This document shows positions 6,886 through 10,088 of a stretch of 10,088 bases of DNA, one piece after another (position 1 is the stretch's first letter; each line of letters opens with the position of its first letter). Under the pieces are notes generated by a model. The model saw only the letters and a list, made by a program, of their open reading frames with translations. It made no database searches and was not told where the DNA came from. The translations under genes were made by a program, and so were the position numbers. The DNA is from Thermoplasmata archaeon (GTDB lineage Archaea > Thermoplasmatota > Thermoplasmata > Thermoplasmatales > Thermoplasmataceae): contig JAJZOT010000033.1 in assembly GCA_021847855.1 (NCBI GenBank), positions 1-10,088 on the forward strand. The letters run 5' to 3'.

Positions 6886-6891
6886 CCTCCC
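6886..6891 (-). promoter_or_regulatory. Shine-Dalgarno site of the methyltransferase gene
   Basis: The minus strand reads GGGAGG, then ATC, then the TTG start at 6882. The pairing is strong but the 3-base spacing is short. No other in-frame start lies at the common 5-9 base distance, so TTG 6882 is kept. Confidence 0.45.
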
Positions 6892-7160
6892 TGACTGGAA
6901 GAATATGCATTGTTAACCTTAAGTTTTTTTGGTTTTTAACGGTATTTTGTTTTGAATCACATAAAACTCGACATAATGTTTTTTAGTTTATGCGGTAGCA
7001 AATTCCATTTTTACAAGACAGGGGATGAAATCGTGCGAAGAGTTCATAGATTGATAAGAGCCAGCTTGGAATTGAAACATTAAGAGAATACTATTATAGA
7101 AGAGAAGAGATATAAGAAGAGCATGCGAAAACAGATTCTGCAGGCAACTGAGGTCATTGG
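6892..7160. other. Intergenic region before the MFS operon
   Basis: No convincing gene is seen here. The left part is AT-rich with a T7 run (6924-6930). A 35-codon frame from ATG 6976 to TAA 7083 encodes a basic peptide (GDEIVRRVHRLIRASLELKH near its end) with no Shine-Dalgarno site. A 16-codon frame starts at ATG 7123. The stretch 7084-7122 is purine-rich and holds TATA-like ATACTATTATAG (7088-7099) and GATATAAGA (7109-7117). Either could start a message covering the small ORF at 7161 and the MFS gene. Confidence 0.4.
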
Positions 7161-7295
7161 ATGGGTGGCATAGGCATGGAGAAACCGGAAGAGCTCAAAT
7201 ATGTGGAGAGAGGCATTCCTGAAATTACGCCCATGGAGATCAGATCAATACCTGAAAGAGCAATCCTGGTTGTCGAGATGGAAGGCCCCCGTTAG
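7161..7295 (+). CDS. Small ORF, 44 residues, possibly a truncated effector-binding domain
   Basis: ATG 7161 follows GAGGT (7150-7154) at a 6-base spacing, so translation is plausible. The peptide contains PEELKYVERGIPEITPMEIR and ends ERAILVVEMEGPR. The segment EITPMEIRSIPERAILVVEMEGP resembles the first strand and turn of GyrI-like/AraC effector-binding domains, where text such as V.I.EIPPM.V.....GP begins a fold of about 150 residues. Everything after GP is missing, and TAG is followed at once by the Shine-Dalgarno site of the MFS gene. It may be a cut-down drug-sensing regulator, a short leader peptide coupled to the transporter, or chance. The family link is weak. Confidence 0.4.
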   Translation: MGGIGMEKPEELKYVERGIPEITPMEIRSIPERAILVVEMEGPR

Positions 7296-7299
7296 CTGA

Positions 7300-7305
7300 G
7301 GGAGG
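7300..7305 (+). promoter_or_regulatory. Shine-Dalgarno site deciding the MFS start
   Basis: GGGAGG ends 7 bases before GTG 7313, ideal spacing. The ATG at 7306 is only one base from the site and opens a different frame, so GTG 7313 is the true start. Confidence 0.75.
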
Positions 7306-7312
7306 ATGAACA

Positions 7313-8524
7313 GTGCCTACTCAGATTATATCAAAGGACAGGAAGCCGTTACTCAGCAGAAATGTTCTCCTTATTGCCTTTTCTGCATTTTTTGCCGACA
7401 TGGGTTATCAAGTGATACTTGCGGGTTTCCCTTATTTCCTTGTGTTCGTGATAGGAGCCCCGTATTATCTTTACGGTCTTGCAGAAGGCCTCAATTACGG
7501 CGTTGGATCGCTATTCGCTTTTGCCGGCGGAAAGCTTTCCGACAGGTATGGAAACAGGAGAATAGCCATAATCGGCAATGCCCTTATTCCCATACTATCG
7601 TTCACCGGATTCTCATCGACAGCAATAGAGGCAATATCAACGAGGGCAACAGGCTGGTGGTTCAGGAATCTCAGATCGCCTGCACGCCGATCCTTGTACT
7701 CACAGTCCGTCAACAGGGAGAACCGTTCAAGGGCTTTCGGGCTCCTTCATGGCCTTGATGTCGGCGGGGGCCTTCTTGCTACTTTCATCCTTCTTGGGCT
7801 GCTTTTCTATCACTGGCCTTTCAGGTACATATTCCTGGTAACTGCCGTACCACTCACAATATCGACACTTCTGATAATATTGACAAAGGTACCGGTTCAG
7901 GAAAAAACTAAAACTACAGTGGAAACCTCCAGGGAGGCGAGCACAGCAGTGATGGGGATATTTGCGTCCTCCGCACTCTTCGGTTTCAGTTTCTACAGCA
8001 TGGGATTCCCCATACTTACGGTTTCCCAGGACACCCATAATCCACTTCTCGGAATTTTCACCTATACCCTTTTCATGGGAGTTTCCTCACTGGCTGGCCT
8101 TCTTTACGGAAGGATAGGAATAAAACGTGAAATCCCGGCACTGGGCATCCTTGGTTATATGATGGCCGGCATCGGATCGCTGGGTTTTGCAATATCGATA
8201 TATTTTAACTTGGATTTTCTTTACTTTTACCTGTTTATCTCGCTCATCGGTTTTTCCACCGGAGCCATAGAGACACTGGAACCAACAATAATTTCAAAGG
8301 CAGTCCCCTCGCACAAGACAGGGACCGGAATGGGAAAACTTGGGGCCGCAAGAAGCATGGGACTGTTTTCTGGCAACCTAATAATGGGAATATTGTACTA
8401 TTTCAGTTCCGAGTATTCGTACATTTATGCTTTCCTTGTGGCAATAATAGCCGGAATAGTGGTTCTGATCTCGGGAAAAGGTTATCAGCGGCTTACTTCA
8501 TCCACCACTGATGGAACTATCTGA
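7313..8524 (+). CDS. MFS transporter (efflux-like), 403 residues
   Basis: This is a 12-helix major facilitator of the cytoplasmic membrane. TM1 begins at about residue 17. Motif A GGKLSDRYGNRR (72-83) lies between TM2 and TM3. The loop after TM4 has RSPARRSLYSQSVNRENRSRAFGLLHGLDVGG (121-152), in the style of MFS proteins annotated as drug or unknown-substrate exporters (R.PARDAL..DSVPRE.RGRAFG). The central linker (about 192-212) is charged. The second bundle has a reduced motif A, GRIGIKRE (266-273), and KTGTGMGKLGAARSMGLFSG (335-354) in the C-terminal half. Substrate is unknown; efflux is inferred from general resemblance and from the possible effector-binding fragment just upstream. The gene's last 8 bases overlap the 3' end of the opposing hydrolase gene. 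Confidence 0.88.
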   Translation: MPTQIISKDRKPLLSRNVLLIAFSAFFADMGYQVILAGFPYFLVFVIGAPYYLYGLAEGLNYGVGSLFAFAGGKLSDRYGNRRIAIIGNALIPILSFTGFSSTAIEAISTRATGWWFRNLRSPARRSLYSQSVNRENRSRAFGLLHGLDVGGGLLATFILLGLLFYHWPFRYIFLVTAVPLTISTLLIILTKVPVQEKTKTTVETSREASTAVMGIFASSALFGFSFYSMGFPILTVSQDTHNPLLGIFTYTLFMGVSSLAGLLYGRIGIKREIPALGILGYMMAGIGSLGFAISIYFNLDFLYFYLFISLIGFSTGAIETLEPTIISKAVPSHKTGTGMGKLGAARSMGLFSGNLIMGILYYFSSEYSYIYAFLVAIIAGIVVLISGKGYQRLTSSTTDGTI

Positions 8525-9107
8525 GAACTGCCCTGCATGGGGCACCGTCCAGATTCATCTTCAATGGAAGACACAGCAATTCGTAGTTTCCTGGCTTCAC
8601 ACCGCTCAGGTTAAGTCCTTCCAGTATCACCGTATCTTTCTCCAGCAGAATCTTGTGGATCTTCATTCCTTTCGTGCCAAATTTCTCGATGGACAGGTAA
8701 TCAAGCCCTACAAGGTCGACATTCTTTGAAACAAGTTTTTCTGCGGCTTCTTCGGTGATGTAGCAGAAATCAGTACTGAAAGTATTGTAAAGCGACGAAT
8801 TCTTCGTCTTGAAAAGTATCCTGCTGCTTGATGTGTCAGGTATGTCCGACGCTTTCACGGAATCCCCCACGACTTCAACAACTGTGACAGGGCCTACCAT
8901 TTTTTCCATTGATATCTCGGACGATTTCCTGCCATTCGGGATAGCGTGCAGAGGAGCATCGAAATGTGTTCCGGAATGTGTTTCCATTATTATTCTTGTA
9001 ATCTGCACACCGTTCTTTTCATGCGTAAAATAGTCGTACTGCTCGTATCTGGCATCTCCCGGGTAAGTTATAAGATTCCAGTCCAGAGGAAGTGATATAT
9101 CAATCAT
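8517..9107 (-). CDS. Cyclase / kynurenine-formamidase-like metal hydrolase
   Basis: This is a 196-residue hydrolase of the cyclase (PF04199) superfamily, which includes bacterial arylformamidase KynB and isatin hydrolase. The metal-binding signature HSGTHFDAPLH is at residues 44-54 (H44, H48, D50, H54). PGD at 16-18 and the C-terminal block HKILLEKDTVILEGLNL (151-167) and YELLCLPLKMNLDGAPCRAVL (175-195) also match the family. The length is close to the usual 200-220. The exact substrate is not readable: no tryptophan-degradation gene is nearby, so kynurenine formamidase activity is not supported by context. Its ATG overlaps the TGA of the NOB1 gene (ATGA, 9107-9104) and lacks its own Shine-Dalgarno site, which points to coupled translation in one operon. 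Confidence 0.85.
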   Translation of the reverse strand: MIDISLPLDWNLITYPGDARYEQYDYFTHEKNGVQITRIIMETHSGTHFDAPLHAIPNGRKSSEISMEKMVGPVTVVEVVGDSVKASDIPDTSSSRILFKTKNSSLYNTFSTDFCYITEEAAEKLVSKNVDLVGLDYLSIEKFGTKGMKIHKILLEKDTVILEGLNLSGVKPGNYELLCLPLKMNLDGAPCRAVLR

Positions 9108-9610
9108 CGTCTGCTTTCATTGCCGCTTTCATTATAACTTTTTACAGTTCTCCTGATAGAATGACCGCAAACAGGACAATCCTTGATGAATTTTGAGAAT
9201 CTTCTGCCACAGCCTGTACATCTGAAATTCCATTTTATGATCCTCCTGATCTCTTTGAGATCCGCCCCTACATATGGGATACCCAGTTTTGAAGCCACAT
9301 TCTCTATGGCAAAATCATCTGTTATGATTGTTGCCTCGTATTCCATGGCGAGTGCTATGACATCCAGATCGGTTTTACTCAACTTATTGAAATCTCCGCT
9401 TTCCCTGGCAACACGGGATACATCTTCCAGCGACTTGCCCTTTGGTTCCCGTATATCGAGGTCTTCCCGCAGCCATTCAATGTTCCTGGCGGTCTTGCCA
9501 AGGCTGATTTCATCAAGAACAGAAGAAGGAAAAATGAAATTTTCCTGGTTTGTGTTGATTCTTCCGGAAAGTATTGCGGAAGTATCCAGAACATAGAGAC
9601 CGGACGACAC
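9104..9610 (-). CDS. nob1: rRNA maturation endonuclease NOB1 (PIN domain plus zinc ribbon)
   Basis: Archaeal NOB1 makes the final 3'-end cut of 16S rRNA at site D during small-subunit maturation. Residues 1-125 form the PIN nuclease: YVLDTSAILSG (6-16, D9), SVLDEI (30-35, E34), SKTDLDVIALA (78-88, D81/D83) and ATIITDDFAIENVASKLGI (93-111, D98). These supply the acidic metal-binding set. The zinc ribbon follows with C131-x2-C134 and C145-x2-C148, then a basic tail. At 168 residues it matches the compact archaeal form. The start is GTG 9610, which leaves three residues before the first strand; no Shine-Dalgarno site is visible. It lies 23 bases behind the citrate synthase gene and overlaps the hydrolase gene. 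The operon grouping is not functionally obvious. Confidence 0.92.
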   Translation of the reverse strand: MSSGLYVLDTSAILSGRINTNQENFIFPSSVLDEISLGKTARNIEWLREDLDIREPKGKSLEDVSRVARESGDFNKLSKTDLDVIALAMEYEATIITDDFAIENVASKLGIPYVGADLKEIRRIIKWNFRCTGCGRRFSKFIKDCPVCGHSIRRTVKSYNESGNESRR

Positions 9611-9625
9611 TTTTTTGCACTTCGG

Positions 9626-9657
9626 AAAAATGGTCAGTCCCTCTCGTTGACAGGGAC
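9626..9657 (-). terminator. Hairpin and T tract between citrate synthase and nob1
   Basis: On the minus strand GTCCCT, a 9-base loop and AGGGAC (9657-9637) form a perfect 6-bp stem at the 3' end of the citrate synthase gene, stopping one base short of its stop codon. TTTTT at 9630-9626 follows after 6 bases. It could be a weak terminator, a partial read-through point or an RNA-processing signal. The stem lies inside coding sequence, so chance is possible. Confidence 0.35.
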
Positions 9658-10088
9658 GTATTTTTTTGGCCCAGTTTCACCGCTGTATAATGCCTTGGGC
9701 CTGAATATCTTGTTGTCGCGTACATATTCCAGGGCTCTTGCAACCCATCCCGATATCCTGCCCACCGCAAAGATCGGGGTGAATATGTCGGGATTAAACC
9801 CTATTGAATAATAGAGCATTCCTGAATAGAAATCCACATTTGGGAATATTCCCTTTGAACCAAGCCGGCTTATCATAACCTCTTCTATCTTGTTTGCTGT
9901 CTTGAACAGAACCTGCTGTTTGTTGGCAGTAGTAACTCTTTCGGCAAACTGTTTCAGTATTTTGGCACGTGGATCATAGACTTTGTATACCCTGTGCCCG
10001 AAGCCCATTATCTTGTCTTTCCGGTCAATCATTTCACCGATTATCTTTTCAGCATTTTCTGGAACCCCGACCTTCTGGATTAGTGAAA
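9634..10088 (-). CDS. gltA: Citrate synthase, C-terminal part (5' end outside window)
   Basis: The last 150 codons of citrate synthase, the entry enzyme of the citric acid cycle, joining oxaloacetate and acetyl-CoA. Visible hallmarks are KIMGFGHRVYKVYDPRAKIL, with the catalytic His of GFGHRVY, and NVDFYSGMLYYSIGF, with the catalytic Asp. FAVGRISGWVARALEY, which carries a citrate-binding Arg, and the closing RPKALYSG complete the set. The small Thermoplasma-type enzyme is about 385 residues, so over half the gene lies beyond the right edge. 2-Methylcitrate synthase has nearly the same motifs and cannot be excluded from this part alone. The product order on this strand is citrate synthase, NOB1, hydrolase. 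Confidence 0.93.
   Translation of the reverse strand, partial: SLIQKVGVPENAEKIIGEMIDRKDKIMGFGHRVYKVYDPRAKILKQFAERVTTANKQQVLFKTANKIEEVMISRLGSKGIFPNVDFYSGMLYYSIGFNPDIFTPIFAVGRISGWVARALEYVRDNKIFRPKALYSGETGPKKYVPVNERD

Noticed and set aside
7019..7070. Possible C/D box guide RNA (GGATGAA near 7022)
   Set aside because: The box C match is imperfect and no box D (CTGA) follows at a fitting distance; no internal C'/D' boxes were seen.
6976..7083. 35-codon frame before the small ORF
   Set aside because: It has no Shine-Dalgarno site, no recognised family and ends in AT-rich sequence; frames this short are common by chance.
7306..7758. 150-residue plus-strand frame starting at ATG 7306
   Set aside because: It overlaps the N-terminal half of the MFS gene in another frame, has a Cys/Arg-rich composition unlike a protein, and its ATG is one base from the Shine-Dalgarno site. 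GTG 7313 has ideal spacing and a clear family.
1..10088. CRISPR array, tRNA or rRNA genes, toxin-antitoxin or phage modules
   Set aside because: Reading the gaps on both strands showed no spaced direct repeats, cloverleaf-like stems with TTCGA-type loops, or recognisable module genes. The only strong repeat is the duplication inside the permease gene.

Overview
The window reads as a chromosomal segment of an archaeon, most likely a member of the Thermoplasmatales or a close relative. Reasons: a compact PIN plus zinc-ribbon NOB1 (an archaeal/eukaryotic ribosome-maturation nuclease), an electron-transfer flavoprotein whose beta and alpha subunits are fused in one chain, TATA-box promoters including one placed for a leaderless mRNA, scattered GGAGG Shine-Dalgarno sites, and many GTG/TTG starts. 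The genus cannot be named from sequence reading alone.

Left end (1-1700): the N-terminal 285 codons of an MFS sugar/organic-acid type transporter on the minus strand, then an AT-rich gap, then a gene graveyard. A single 165-codon open frame here joins the N-terminus of an IS5-type transposase to a piece of an AMP-forming acyl-CoA synthetase, with no intact gene.

Centre-left (1707-5815): an L-lactate permease (plus), an XRE-cupin regulator (minus), and a fused ETF beta-alpha protein (plus), the last two divergent from a shared 165-base region. The permease carries a perfect in-frame 99-base tandem duplication that adds 33 residues of membrane sequence. Together these suggest, but do not prove, a lactate or other organic-acid uptake and oxidation locus: the permease imports the acid, ETF accepts electrons from a flavin dehydrogenase encoded elsewhere, and the XRE-cupin protein senses a small molecule.

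Centre-right (5839-8524): a solitary amino-type DNA methyltransferase (minus) with no visible restriction partner, a gap of about 280 bases without a convincing gene, a 44-codon small ORF, and an MFS transporter (plus) with a strong Shine-Dalgarno site.

Right end (8517-10088): a minus-strand cluster read as citrate synthase (cut by the window edge), then NOB1, then a cyclase/kynurenine-formamidase-like hydrolase. NOB1 and the hydrolase overlap by ATGA, and a hairpin with a T tract lies between citrate synthase and NOB1. The hydrolase gene and the MFS gene converge and overlap by 8 bases. No tRNA, rRNA, CRISPR array, intact mobile element or replication origin was seen.
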